Assembly (NCBI GenBank): GCA_964599655.1
Contig: CAZRGV010000055.1
Span: 1-37,259 of the forward strand
Direction: 5' to 3'
Origin: CAZRGV01 sp964599655
Lineage (GTDB): Bacteria > Planctomycetota > Planctomycetia > Isosphaerales > Isosphaeraceae
DNA length: 37,259 nt
Positions 23,613 to 34,213 of this stretch are shown piece by piece. The notes below the pieces were generated by a model, which worked only from the letters and a program-made list of their open reading frames with translations, ran no database searches and was not told the DNA's origin. Position numbers and translations under genes: made by a program. Position 1 is the first letter of the stretch; each line of letters starts with the position of its first letter.

Positions 23613-24014
23613 TCACGAGCCCAACTGCTTGCGCGCGTTCCACTTCCACTTCTGACCATGAATGTTCCAGCCCTCTCCCTTCATTTCTCTGTCGCGGATG
23701 ATCCCCTTTCGCTCCGAGAATCTTTGATTGGTTTCCATGTAGATGCTTGATCCGCTCTGCTTCCAGGTTCCATTGCGATAGGTGTTCATGACGCCGTTGC
23801 CGTCGGGATATGAGTACGACAGAATGCCTCCCGGCTCGAAACGGTAAACCTGTGGTCCGCAGACGTCGGAACCAACCCAGACGGTTCCTTCCACATTACG
23901 TACGGCGGTCCGGAAGAGGCCGGCTGGGGCTTCGTGGGCCAGGACGGCTGGAACGACGATCGCGAAGACGCCGAGGGCGATCCACGATCCCGGGCGTCTG
24001 GAGCCACAACGCAT
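23613..24014 (-). CDS. Small secreted beta-rich protein of unknown function
   Basis: A 133-residue protein with AGAGG about 6 bases before the ATG. The signal peptide is RRPGSWIALGVFAIVVPAVLAHEAP. The mature part reads TVWVGSDVCGPQVYRFEPGGILSYSYPDGNGVMNTYRNGTWKQSGSSIYMETN, a series of short strands with Gly turns and a Trp-x-Gly start, like small lipocalin-type or other beta-sandwich domains that bind or measure a ligand. The end is Lys/Trp-rich (KGEGWNIHGQKWKWNARKQ). No family can be named. It follows dapF on the same strand after 27 bases... in the direction of reading dapF lies downstream of a separate promoter region, and this gene comes after it, so they may be cotranscribed. Confidence 0.7.
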   Translation of the reverse strand: MRCGSRRPGSWIALGVFAIVVPAVLAHEAPAGLFRTAVRNVEGTVWVGSDVCGPQVYRFEPGGILSYSYPDGNGVMNTYRNGTWKQSGSSIYMETNQRFSERKGIIRDREMKGEGWNIHGQKWKWNARKQLGS

Positions 24015-24041
24015 CGAACCTCTCCCGACCTCAGACCACCA

Positions 24042-24878
24042 TCAAGGGTTCCACTCCCCCTGGAAGACCTCCGTCGCGGGACCGGTCATGAACACCGACG
24101 CATCACGGGAGGGCCATTCGAGTTCGAGGTCACCACCCGGAAGGTGGGCCAGCAGGCGGCGACCGGTTCGACCGGTCAGCACGCCCGCCACGCAGACCGC
24201 GCAGGCACCGGTGCCACACGCCAGGGTGATTCCCGAACCGCGTTCCCAGGTTCGCATCCGGACCTCGGCCGGCCCGAGAATCTGTACGAAATGCACATTC
24301 ACGCGCCTTGGAAAAGCCGGATGACGCTCGAGAATCGGGCCGATCGTCTCGACCGGATACGCCTCAACATCCTCAACGTACACCACTGCGTGCGGGTTTC
24401 CCATCGAAAGCGCTGTCAAAGTCAGGTCGCAACCCTGAATGTTGACCGGTACGTCGATCGGCGGATCACCGGCCAAGGTGGTCGGAATCTCCTTGGCAAG
24501 CAGAATCGGCGCTCCCATGTCCACGCGTACCCGTTTCACCTTGCTCTTCTCGATCTCGAGGTCCAGCGTGAGGACGCCCCGTCCCGTCTCGACGGTCACA
24601 CGATCTCGCGGCGCAATGCCGTGGTCGTGGATGTACTTGGCCACGCAACGAACGCCGTTGCCGCACATCTCGGCCTCCGAGCCATCGGCATTGAACATTC
24701 GCATCCGGGCATCGGCCCGCTCGGAACGACCGATCAGGATCAGGCCATCGGAGCCAACGCCGAAGTGGCGGTCGCTGATGGCTCGGGCCAGAGCGGGAAG
24801 GTCTTCGGGCACCTTTTGATCGAACAGGCTGACGTAAACGTAGTCGTTGCCCAGCCCGTGCATTTTCGTGAATTTCAT
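24042..24878 (-). CDS. dapF: Diaminopimelate epimerase
   Basis: A 278-residue enzyme that interconverts LL- and meso-diaminopimelate, for lysine and, where present, peptidoglycan synthesis. MKFTKMHGLGNDYVYV is the family start; GGAG lies 9 bases before the ATG at 24878, which rules out an upstream in-frame ATG. The two catalytic Cys are Cys72 (EMCGNGVRC) and Cys221 (TLACGTGACA), with NPHAVV and ERGSGITLACGTGA as further signatures. All key residues are intact. A possible fully conserved role in cell-wall synthesis is of interest because planctomycete walls were long thought absent, but the gene alone does not decide that. Confidence 0.96.
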   Translation of the reverse strand: MKFTKMHGLGNDYVYVSLFDQKVPEDLPALARAISDRHFGVGSDGLILIGRSERADARMRMFNADGSEAEMCGNGVRCVAKYIHDHGIAPRDRVTVETGRGVLTLDLEIEKSKVKRVRVDMGAPILLAKEIPTTLAGDPPIDVPVNIQGCDLTLTALSMGNPHAVVYVEDVEAYPVETIGPILERHPAFPRRVNVHFVQILGPAEVRMRTWERGSGITLACGTGACAVCVAGVLTGRTGRRLLAHLPGGDLELEWPSRDASVFMTGPATEVFQGEWNP

Positions 24879-25150
24879 GACGAAGACTCCGAAGGATCGC
24901 ACTATTCTAACGAAGATCGCAACTCCAAGGGGATAGCCTTCGATTCCCGTTTCCTCCCACGATCCGATCGTTCTCGTCGCGGAACGATGGAACGTCGAAC
25001 GGCAGATCCCCTATGATGGAACGAGTTACGATTCTCGCGACGGTGTTCTGGGGCCCAGTCCTCTCATAAAGCGTGCTGACTCGGTGCCTACGGGTGTTCT
25101 CATTCATGGATAGGGTGGGGTCGAATTGCCCCAACTCGATGAGGTGAAGC

Positions 25151-25969
25151 ATGTTTGGTATGCCCTCCGCCACCCCATACGACCTGAACTTTCGCTTACT
25201 GGGCATACCCGTCCGCGTTCATCCATTGTTCTGGCTGATCGCGTTTCTGCTCAGTCCCGACAAGGAGCCTCGCGATGCGATTCTCTGGATCGGCTGCGTC
25301 TTCCTCTCGATCCTGGTGCACGAGTACGGCCACGGTCTGATGGCGAAGGGCTTCGGCTATCGACCGATGATCGCCCTTTATGGCATGGGGGGGCTCTGCG
25401 CCTCGGAGTCGGAGCGGCAAACACCCGGCCAGCGTCTGGCCGTTCTCTTCGCCGGTCCCGGGTCCCAACTCGTCCTGCTCGGCTTGCTCATGCTCCTGGG
25501 AAATCTGCTGCTAGGCATCTCTTGGCAAGGGAACATCACGATCGCTGGCAATCTGCTGGGCATCGGAGAGGGCGGCCGCGTGCTGATGAGTCCTCGAGTC
25601 GACCTTGGACCAAGCCTGGATCTCTTCCGGAGTCTTTACATCGACTTGTTCTACATTAACCTTGTGTGGCCGCTGTTGAACCTGCTGCCGATCTGGCCGC
25701 TGGACGGCGGGCAGATCACCACCGTCCTGTTGAGTCGTTACAACCGAAGGCACGGAGCTCGCTGGTCACACATCGTCTCGATGGCGACAGCCGGCTTGCT
25801 CGCTTTCTACGTTCTGGGCCGACTGGGACGGTCGATGAATGGGGACGGGCTTCTCCTGGCCCTCTTCTTCGGCGGATTCGCCCTGGTGAATTACCAGATG
25901 CTTCAGGCGTACCACTACCGCTACCAGGAGCACGGCTACGACGACGAGGCCGACTGGTGGAAACGATGA
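25151..25969 (+). CDS. Site-2 protease family (M50) membrane metalloprotease
   Basis: A 272-residue polytopic membrane protein with GAGGTGAAGC just before the ATG. The zinc-binding HEYGH at residues 57-61 lies in helix LWIGCVFLSILVHEYGH, and the third ligand is Asp185 in LPIWPLDGGQ. PxRVHPLFWLIAFLL near the start is typical for the small rhomboid-like S2P branch (Rv2869c/SpoIVFB-type core) without PDZ or CBS domains. Such proteases cut helices inside membranes, often to release regulators. The stop overlaps the ATG of the next small gene in an ATGA. The 272-base region upstream, back to dapF, is a divergent promoter area with no gene seen. Confidence 0.9.
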   Translation: MFGMPSATPYDLNFRLLGIPVRVHPLFWLIAFLLSPDKEPRDAILWIGCVFLSILVHEYGHGLMAKGFGYRPMIALYGMGGLCASESERQTPGQRLAVLFAGPGSQLVLLGLLMLLGNLLLGISWQGNITIAGNLLGIGEGGRVLMSPRVDLGPSLDLFRSLYIDLFYINLVWPLLNLLPIWPLDGGQITTVLLSRYNRRHGARWSHIVSMATAGLLAFYVLGRLGRSMNGDGLLLALFFGGFALVNYQMLQAYHYRYQEHGYDDEADWWKR

Positions 25970-26286
25970 ATTGTTCCGGCCCTCGTCGCCCCTCGTTCTG
26001 GAACCGCCTGGGCCAGCTTTTCGACCAGTTTGCCGCTGGGTTTGGTTCGTACGACTTCGAAATCCGATTCCGGCCGGGCTCGCCGGCGCGTCTCCGGGGA
26101 CGCATTCCCGCGTCTAAGGCCGGCATCATCCGGGAGTTCTTCGCACGCGACCTGAACCTGAACCGACCGGTCATCGTCCGAGGAACGTGGGTCCAGGGGA
26201 GGAATTTGCATCTGCAGTTCTTGGGGAATCTCAGTGAGGGATCGCGACAGAGGACCCGCAATTTCCTCCTGGAATGCCTCCGATGA
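25966..26286 (+). CDS. Small DUF3634-like protein coupled to the site-2 protease
   Basis: A 106-residue protein whose ATG overlaps the stop of the protease gene (ATGA). It reads FEIRFRPGSPARLRGRIPASKAGIIREFFARDL, then VIVRGTWVQGRNLHLQFLGNLSEGSRQRTRNFLLE. The plan strand-RGRIP-helix-G-strand-G...QRxRN fits DUF3634 as I remember it, a short family of unknown role. No membrane helix is present, though the family often has one. Translational coupling suggests it works with or is regulated like the protease. Family assignment is moderate. Confidence 0.65.
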   Translation: MNCSGPRRPSFWNRLGQLFDQFAAGFGSYDFEIRFRPGSPARLRGRIPASKAGIIREFFARDLNLNRPVIVRGTWVQGRNLHLQFLGNLSEGSRQRTRNFLLECLR

Positions 26287-26452
26287 CGAACATACGGCCC
26301 AAACGGGCTCTTCGGGAAGGCTCGCCTCTTCCCTTCGTCCAGTCCTTGGACAACAATTCCTAATCAGATGGCGCTCGGGCCCGCTCGAAATCTGCCATTC
26401 GCAAGATGCGCAACTCCCTCGTTCTCGATTTCCAATTGATAAGTTCGCCAAT

Positions 26453-28990
<2,538 letters not shown>

Positions 28991-29038
28991 GAACATCGGT
29001 TCGCACGCACCGTGGTGAATCCATGGAGCTCAGGAGCG

Positions 29039-30286
29039 ATGTCGCAGGACCCTCTTCAACTCGTCTGCATCGAGCCGCATTTCCCAGGGCGACTGGGGTG
29101 GGTGGCGGACTGGTTGGTCCGTCACAGAGGTTACCGATGCCAGTTCCTCTTCCATACCGCGGATCCACCCGAGCACCAACCCGCGGCCGTTGGTCACGGA
29201 CTCGAATTGATCCACTTCGACATCGGAGGCGTGGCTCGAGAACCCGCGGTGAACTGGACCCGAGGTCTCGAGCGCGGCCTCTGCTATGCCTATGGGGCTT
29301 GGGAAGTTCTTGAAGCGAGACGACTTCGGGCCGTGGATCTTGTGCTGGGCCGTTCGGCCGGTCTGGGCTCCACGCTGTTCGTTCCGATCGCGATCCCCAG
29401 GATTCCGATCGTCAATCTCTTCGACCAGTATATCCATCCTCACGCCAACGACTTTGCTGACGAAGATTCGTCCCAAATGCCGCCCGAGTATTTCCACTGG
29501 AGACGAGCGGCCAATGCGATGGACATCCTCGACCTGGAAAACCATGTTAGCGCATGGACTACCTCGCGCTGGCAACGAGATCTCTTTCCTCCGGAGTATC
29601 ATGACGATTTCCTCGTCCTGTTCGACGGAATCCGCCCCCAAGCGTCGAGGGCATCAACGACGGGCCACAGGCAGATCGCAGGCAGAATGATCGAGCCAGG
29701 TACGCGGATCGTTAGCTTTGTCGCTTCCGTACCCGACCGGCTGCGGGGCTTCGACCGCTTCGTAGCCCTGGCCAACCAACTCCTTCGCGAGCGATCTAAC
29801 GTTCTCTGCGTTGTGGCTGGTGGAGGCCGCGTACGTCACATGATGGACGTTCGCTACTATGGGGAGGATTATTCGGCGATCGTACTTCGGGATAATCCAC
29901 CGTTCGACCCTTCGCGGTTCTGGCAGCTCGGCCACGTTTCTCCCGACATCGTTTCGCATCTACTTGCGATCACCGACTTGCATATTGTTGCCGGCCGACC
30001 GTATTCCGTGCCTCGCTCTTGCTTGGAGGCCATGGGGGCAGGAGCCGTCGTTCTCGCCTGGGACAATGAACCGATCCGTGAATTCATCACACGGGGTGAA
30101 AATGGTCTGATCGCACCCTCCGACGATCTCGATGCCCAGAGAAAACTGGCCCTCGCCGTTCTGGATGACCCTGCGGCCCATCGTCCTCTCGGTGAGTCGG
30201 CCGCTCGACTCGTGAAGGAACGCTACAGCCGGGAGGTCACACTCCCCGTCCTGGCGACCCACTTCAATCATCTTGTGAGCTTATAA
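29039..30286 (+). CDS. Glycosyltransferase, GT4 type (first of two tandem paralogues)
   Basis: A 415-residue protein starting at the ATG at 29039 (an in-frame GTG at 29012 is possible). The N-terminal Rossmann half begins LQLVCIEPHFPGRLGWVADWLV and includes VDLVLGRSAGLGSTLF and YIHPHANDF; the middle has WTTSRWQRDLFPPEYHDDFLVLFDGI; the C-terminal half ends with SCLEAMGAGAVVLAWDNEPIREFI, the EX7E region with Glu330 and a second Glu. The fold is that of the Glyco_trans_4_3-type GT4 enzymes, which use a nucleotide sugar and retain the anomeric configuration. Its neighbour 7 bases downstream is a paralogue, so the two arose by duplication and probably act on the same glycan. Acceptor and sugar are unknown. 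Confidence 0.85.
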   Translation: MSQDPLQLVCIEPHFPGRLGWVADWLVRHRGYRCQFLFHTADPPEHQPAAVGHGLELIHFDIGGVAREPAVNWTRGLERGLCYAYGAWEVLEARRLRAVDLVLGRSAGLGSTLFVPIAIPRIPIVNLFDQYIHPHANDFADEDSSQMPPEYFHWRRAANAMDILDLENHVSAWTTSRWQRDLFPPEYHDDFLVLFDGIRPQASRASTTGHRQIAGRMIEPGTRIVSFVASVPDRLRGFDRFVALANQLLRERSNVLCVVAGGGRVRHMMDVRYYGEDYSAIVLRDNPPFDPSRFWQLGHVSPDIVSHLLAITDLHIVAGRPYSVPRSCLEAMGAGAVVLAWDNEPIREFITRGENGLIAPSDDLDAQRKLALAVLDDPAAHRPLGESAARLVKERYSREVTLPVLATHFNHLVSL

Positions 30287-30293
30287 ATTGACT

Positions 30294-31532
30294 ATGCATG
30301 TTTTGTTCATCCATCAAGCTTTCCCTGCCCAGTTCGGTCGTTTGGCCCTCGAGCTCGTTCGCACGTACGGCTGGCGTTGCAGCTTCCTGATCGAGTCACT
30401 TTCATCCTGCCCGACCCCTTCGCAGGAAATGCTCGACCGACTGGAAATCCACCCGATCCAGATCCTGCCCCACGAGCGCGATCACGCCCCCACGCCCTGG
30501 CCGCAGATCTTCGGGAGGTACCTTGGACTCTGCCGTTCTGTCTTCGAGAGCGTTCGCGCTCGTCCCGAACTTCGGCCCGACCTCGTCGTGGGCCATGGAG
30601 GACGAGGCTCGCCCACGGTTTTCCTGCCCGAGATCCTCGATTGCCCAATTGTCAACTATTGTGAGTATTATTTTTCAAAAAGTCATTCTGACATTTCCTA
30701 TCGTATTGACCTACCATTACCGGAGGACGTGGCCCCGTTTTTTCCTCGTTGTATCAACGCCTCGGTCCTGGTGGCATTGAACCACGCGGATGCCGGCTAC
30801 TCGGCGACGCGATGGCAGCGGGATTCCTTTCCAGAGCGATATCGACATAAGATTGAAGTTCACTTTGATGGGATTGACACGCAACTGTTTCGCCCTCGAA
30901 TCGCGCCTCGGGTGGTCGCCGGTCGCACCATTCCGGCGGAGACTCGCGTCGTGACGTTCGTTGCTCGGGGATTGGAGTCCGTTCGAGGTTTCGACATTTT
31001 CCTCAAGGTGGCGAGTCGAATCGCTCGCGAACGGCCGGATGTGCTCTTTGTGGTGATTGGGAGCGAGCAGGTCTATTACGGTTGGGACACGCTCTTCACG
31101 GGCGGAAAGAGCTTCAAGCAATGGGCGGCGGATCGCACCGAACACGACTCTAGCCGTTTCCTTTTCCTGGGACATGTCGAACCGGAACAACTCGCCGAGC
31201 TTTTCGCAATCAGTGATCTTCATCTTTATTTGACGGTTCCCTTCGTACTCTCCTGGTCGCTGATTAACGCCATGTCGTGCGGTTGCGTGGTCCTTGGGTC
31301 GGACGTTCCTCCCGTGCGTGAGGTCATCGAGCCTGGTGTGAACGGCCTTGTGGAGCCGCTCTTCGACGTCGATCGTCTGGTCGAAACCGCGCTCCAGGTC
31401 CTCGACGATCCCGCGCGGTTCCAACCTTTACGAACCGCGGCCAGACGTCGAATCGAAGAATCTTATAGTCTTAATGTCTGTATTCCAGCGCTCAAGGCCT
31501 TCTTCGAACGTGTCGCCTCGACAGGTCATTGA
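30294..31532 (+). CDS. Glycosyltransferase, GT4 type (second tandem paralogue; EX7E Glu replaced)
   Basis: A 412-residue paralogue of the preceding protein; start ATG at 30294, 7 bases after the first gene's stop, with only a weak ribosome site, so coupling is likely. MHVLFIHQAFPAQFGRLALELV, then LVVGHGGRGSPTVFLPEI, YCEYYFSKSHSDISYRIDLPLP, YSATRWQRDSFPERYRHKIEVHFDGIDT and AETRVVTFVARGLESVRGFDIFLKVASRIA are close to the Glyco_trans_4_3 family. In the C-terminal motif LSWSLINAMSCGCVVLGSDVPPVREVI the first Glu expected (LLEAMACG in relatives) is Asn325, whereas the first paralogue keeps Glu. A stretch near 30650-30720 is visibly richer in A and T than the rest. Glycan synthesis for the cell surface or exopolymer is inferred. 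Confidence 0.85.
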   Translation: MHVLFIHQAFPAQFGRLALELVRTYGWRCSFLIESLSSCPTPSQEMLDRLEIHPIQILPHERDHAPTPWPQIFGRYLGLCRSVFESVRARPELRPDLVVGHGGRGSPTVFLPEILDCPIVNYCEYYFSKSHSDISYRIDLPLPEDVAPFFPRCINASVLVALNHADAGYSATRWQRDSFPERYRHKIEVHFDGIDTQLFRPRIAPRVVAGRTIPAETRVVTFVARGLESVRGFDIFLKVASRIARERPDVLFVVIGSEQVYYGWDTLFTGGKSFKQWAADRTEHDSSRFLFLGHVEPEQLAELFAISDLHLYLTVPFVLSWSLINAMSCGCVVLGSDVPPVREVIEPGVNGLVEPLFDVDRLVETALQVLDDPARFQPLRTAARRRIEESYSLNVCIPALKAFFERVASTGH

Positions 31533-31560
31533 CAGAATCGCCTTGAGCAACGCGGGCATC

Positions 31561-32646
31561 TCAGCCTCGAACGCCGGGCGGCAGCGGAATCACCAGTAAT
31601 CCAGAGAGCCCGACCACAGCGAGCATGTACAACCAGAGTGATCCGGAATCGGGTCTGAACGCCGGTCTGCCGAACCAAGCCTGGTACCCTGCGACGAGCA
31701 TCACGAGGAATAACCAACCCCCTGTCCCTGGAGAGGCCGTTCCGATAATCGACCAGGAGATGGCCAAGGTCAACACGGCCAACCAACGCTGGTTCCGGCT
31801 CAGGGCGTCGAACGCCTTTCGGCCATCGAAGATCCAGATCGGCATCAGATTCAGAAGGTTGATCTCGGCGCCGACCCACCCGATTACCCCCCAGGCCCGC
31901 CAACTGGTGGAGAGGTAGACCGCCATGCAGAGGGCCGCCGCGCTGAGCCCCCAGAGGGGTCCGGCCATGGCGATCCGAGCGTCTCGAGCCGGGTCCGGGT
32001 ACGTCTGGCGATACCGGACCGCGGCGCCAACGAACGGCACAAACAGCAACGACTCCGGTTTGATCCCATACCGCATCAACGCCGCGACATGCCCCATCTC
32101 GTGAAGATAGATCGAGAGCACGAGTCCCACGGCGAACTTCCACCCATAGAAAAGCGTGTACGCCCAGATCGCCAGGAACATCGACAGAAACGTGCTCGCC
32201 TTGCTAAGGCCGAAAAGCAGAAACGTGGCCTTGGTCAGCGCAAACAAGGCAATAAACTTGAATTTCCAGACTAGTAAGGCCAGTCCCGTGAGACCTGCCG
32301 CGCCGGCCTTCGCACCCGTTCCGACCGAATCACCGAACCAGCTTTTCCCGGACGGACCAGTCTGTCCCTCCCCTTCCCCCTGCCTCGCGGGAGCCTTGCG
32401 CTGTTCCAGATCCGCAATGCGACGAGAGATCTGGTCATACTGGCGAGCCGACCCCGGAAGCAGCGTCAAGGCCTCTCGCCAGGACGCCAGCGCCGACTCC
32501 GGATCACCGGTCCGCTCCGTGTCGGCCGCCTGCTCGACGAGCTCCTTGAGTCGATCCGCGTGCAGGAATCGTCGACACTTCGAGCAACTTAGCTGACCAT
32601 CGAAGATCAATCCACGGCAGTTGCGGCAAACCACCGCGTCACGCAT
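31561..32646 (-). CDS. Site-2 protease family (M50) protein with N-terminal zinc ribbon and TPR-like segment
   Basis: A 361-residue protein. The ATG at 32646 follows AAGGAG by about 11 bases and overlaps the upstream gene's end by 8 bases. Cys7/10 and Cys21/24 (CRNC, CSKC) make a short zinc ribbon; residues about 33-82 are helical and TPR-like (RTGDPESALASWREALTLLPGS). The membrane part has LSIYLHEMGHVAAL with His182, Glu183 and His186, and the third-ligand motif LMPIWIFDGRKAF with Asp274. This is the YdcA/SpoIVFB-like S2P plan with a cytoplasmic sensor-like N-terminus. Catalytic residues are intact. It converges with the second glycosyltransferase (28 bases between stops). Function is inferred as regulated intramembrane proteolysis. 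Confidence 0.87.
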   Translation of the reverse strand: MRDAVVCRNCRGLIFDGQLSCSKCRRFLHADRLKELVEQAADTERTGDPESALASWREALTLLPGSARQYDQISRRIADLEQRKAPARQGEGEGQTGPSGKSWFGDSVGTGAKAGAAGLTGLALLVWKFKFIALFALTKATFLLFGLSKASTFLSMFLAIWAYTLFYGWKFAVGLVLSIYLHEMGHVAALMRYGIKPESLLFVPFVGAAVRYRQTYPDPARDARIAMAGPLWGLSAAALCMAVYLSTSWRAWGVIGWVGAEINLLNLMPIWIFDGRKAFDALSRNQRWLAVLTLAISWSIIGTASPGTGGWLFLVMLVAGYQAWFGRPAFRPDSGSLWLYMLAVVGLSGLLVIPLPPGVRG

Positions 32647-33211
32647 GGTGCGTCGACTCCTTGGAGAGCAATGGGGCATCGGATTGGGCATCGGGGCACA
32701 ACCGCTCGTCGACGGTCGACCTCGGACGACGATTCCACCGCCACGCCTGAAAGAGACCGAGCAGGATCATGGCCAGGCCAAACACGCCGTTGATGCCTCG
32801 AAGCAACGGCAAAGAGAAAACGAACATGGCGGAAGGAAGAGAAAGATCGAGCATGTCGCGAACCTCAGCCGGAATCAAGGCGAGGTGACCGAGCACAATG
32901 GCCAGATAACTCATCAGAACCGCCATTATCTGGAAGACCCAGCCCCCACACCCATTGGCCCCGATCTGGACCGCCCAACCGACCGCGATGCCGATCACCA
33001 GAGGCATGAGCAAGACGCGAACTCCGAGAATCGCGGTGAGCAAGAGATCCAGTCCAAACCCAAGGACAGCCGCCATCCCACCGAGGAGACCCGCTCTCAA
33101 CACCTCATGGGTTCGCGTACGAAAGCCCGCTCGCCCCGGCTTCGGGCTGCCCGTAGTTTGGCCGCCGGGCGAAGCTGGATCGTCGGGAGTCGAAAGAAGT
33201 GCGTCGGTCAT
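32639..33211 (-). CDS. Membrane protein of unknown function coupled to the zinc-ribbon site-2 protease
   Basis: A 190-residue protein with a hydrophilic start (MTDALLSTPDDPASPGGQTTG) and four predicted helices: LLGGMAAVLGFGLDLLLTAIL, VLLMPLVIGIAVGWAVQIG, FQIMAVLMSYLAIVLGHLALI and FVFSLPLLRGINGVFGLAMILLGLFQAW. The second and third flank an NGCGG loop. I recognise no family. Its last 8 bases overlap the start of the protease gene, so the two are made together; it could be a partner or substrate of that protease. The start codon is the first ATG, with only a weak purine stretch upstream. Confidence 0.75.
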   Translation of the reverse strand: MTDALLSTPDDPASPGGQTTGSPKPGRAGFRTRTHEVLRAGLLGGMAAVLGFGLDLLLTAILGVRVLLMPLVIGIAVGWAVQIGANGCGGWVFQIMAVLMSYLAIVLGHLALIPAEVRDMLDLSLPSAMFVFSLPLLRGINGVFGLAMILLGLFQAWRWNRRPRSTVDERLCPDAQSDAPLLSKESTHHA

Positions 33212-33327
33212 CGCCCCGGCGATCTCCGCGAAGGAAAACCGGCAAGTTTACGCCTTCCCAAAGCATACGCAAATGCCGCCACGTCGAAAACCAGAGAGCG
33301 AAGAAGCATGCGGGAGATCGATCGGAT

Positions 33328-34098
33328 TCAGCGATGTTTTCCCAGCAGGACTCGGGCGACCCGATCGTAGACGGGATTCGGCAACCAACTGGCCAAGCCG
33401 ACAAGAGCCGCCATGGGCCAGGGAAAGTTGACTTCGCGACGCCTTGCGGCGATTCCCCTGAGAATCACCGCCGCAGCGGGACCGACGTCCATCAGAAACG
33501 GCTGCGATCGTGTCGAGCCCTCGGTCATGGGTGTCTTGACATAACCCGGATGGACCGTGGTCACGGTGATTCCTCGCGTCCGAAGATCGACGCGGAGCGA
33601 TTCGAATAGGCTCGAGAGAGCGGCCTTGCTGGCGCTATAGCCTCCAACCGTGGGAAGGCCGCGATAGCCCGCCAGGCTGCTGATCCCGACGAGGTGCCCT
33701 CGACGACGCTCCAGCATGCTCGGTAATACCGCCTCGATGGCGGCAGCCGCTCCAATGACGTTGACCCGCATCATTTGCTCGATCGACTCGGCCGAGAATC
33801 GCGACGGTGAGGTCGAAAGCCCGATCCCGGCATTCGCGACCAGCAGGTCGACGGGGCCGAGCTGTTCGACTAGGCGATGAATCGCATTGCGAGTGGCCTG
33901 GATATCCATGGCGTCGGCTGGTTCGGCGATCGCCGTTCCTCCCCTCGCCTGAATCTCAAGCGTCAACTCCCGAAGCTTCTCCTCCCGCCTGGCAGTCACT
34001 CCCACACGCACCCCGAGACTCGCCAACTGCCGTGCCAGCTCCGCCCCAATACCGCTCGAGGCTCCCGTGATCACCGCGACCTGGTGTTCGATTCGCAT
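33328..34098 (-). CDS. SDR family oxidoreductase
   Basis: A 256-residue classical short-chain dehydrogenase/reductase. MRIEHQVAVITGASSGIG holds the NAD(P) motif at residues 11-18; RVGVTARREEKL suggests NADP preference; NAGIGLS is the NAG motif; Ser140/141, Tyr154 and Lys158 (SSLAG, YSASKAAL) form the active site; HPGYVKTPM closes the substrate loop. The ATG at 34098 is preferred over one at 34116 because the likely promoter (next entry) leaves almost no leader for the latter. A C-terminal hydrophobic segment (FPWPMAALVGLASWL) suggests membrane contact, as in DltE/YqjQ-like SDRs. The substrate is unknown. Confidence 0.87.
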   Translation of the reverse strand: MRIEHQVAVITGASSGIGAELARQLASLGVRVGVTARREEKLRELTLEIQARGGTAIAEPADAMDIQATRNAIHRLVEQLGPVDLLVANAGIGLSTSPSRFSAESIEQMMRVNVIGAAAAIEAVLPSMLERRRGHLVGISSLAGYRGLPTVGGYSASKAALSSLFESLRVDLRTRGITVTTVHPGYVKTPMTEGSTRSQPFLMDVGPAAAVILRGIAARRREVNFPWPMAALVGLASWLPNPVYDRVARVLLGKHR

Positions 34099-34128
34099 CC
34101 GCAACGAAACCCCCATTGATTATTATCA

Positions 34129-34156
34129 ATATTATTAAGTTGTATTACAATAACAA
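34129..34156 (-). promoter_or_regulatory. Candidate sigma-70-like promoter with a palindrome, for the SDR gene
   Basis: In an unusually A/T-rich patch, read leftward, TTGTTA (34151-34156) and TAATAT (34129-34134) are spaced by 16 bases. The spacer contains the perfect palindrome TTGTAATACAA (34140-34150), which could be a repressor site. A second small inverted repeat, TTGAT-TATT-ATCAA, lies at 34117-34130. Confidence 0.45.
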
Positions 34157-34213
34157 TGGACGGCGCAAAGCAATCGCCACGCGAGAGACACAACAGAAAA
34201 GCCACAGCTGGTA

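Noticed and set aside
26234..26452. Longer N-terminus for Lon (73 residues more)
   Set aside because: The extra part overlaps the DUF3634-like gene, has no similarity to the LON domain, and Lon proteins normally begin close to the IALLPLRAEVVFP block.
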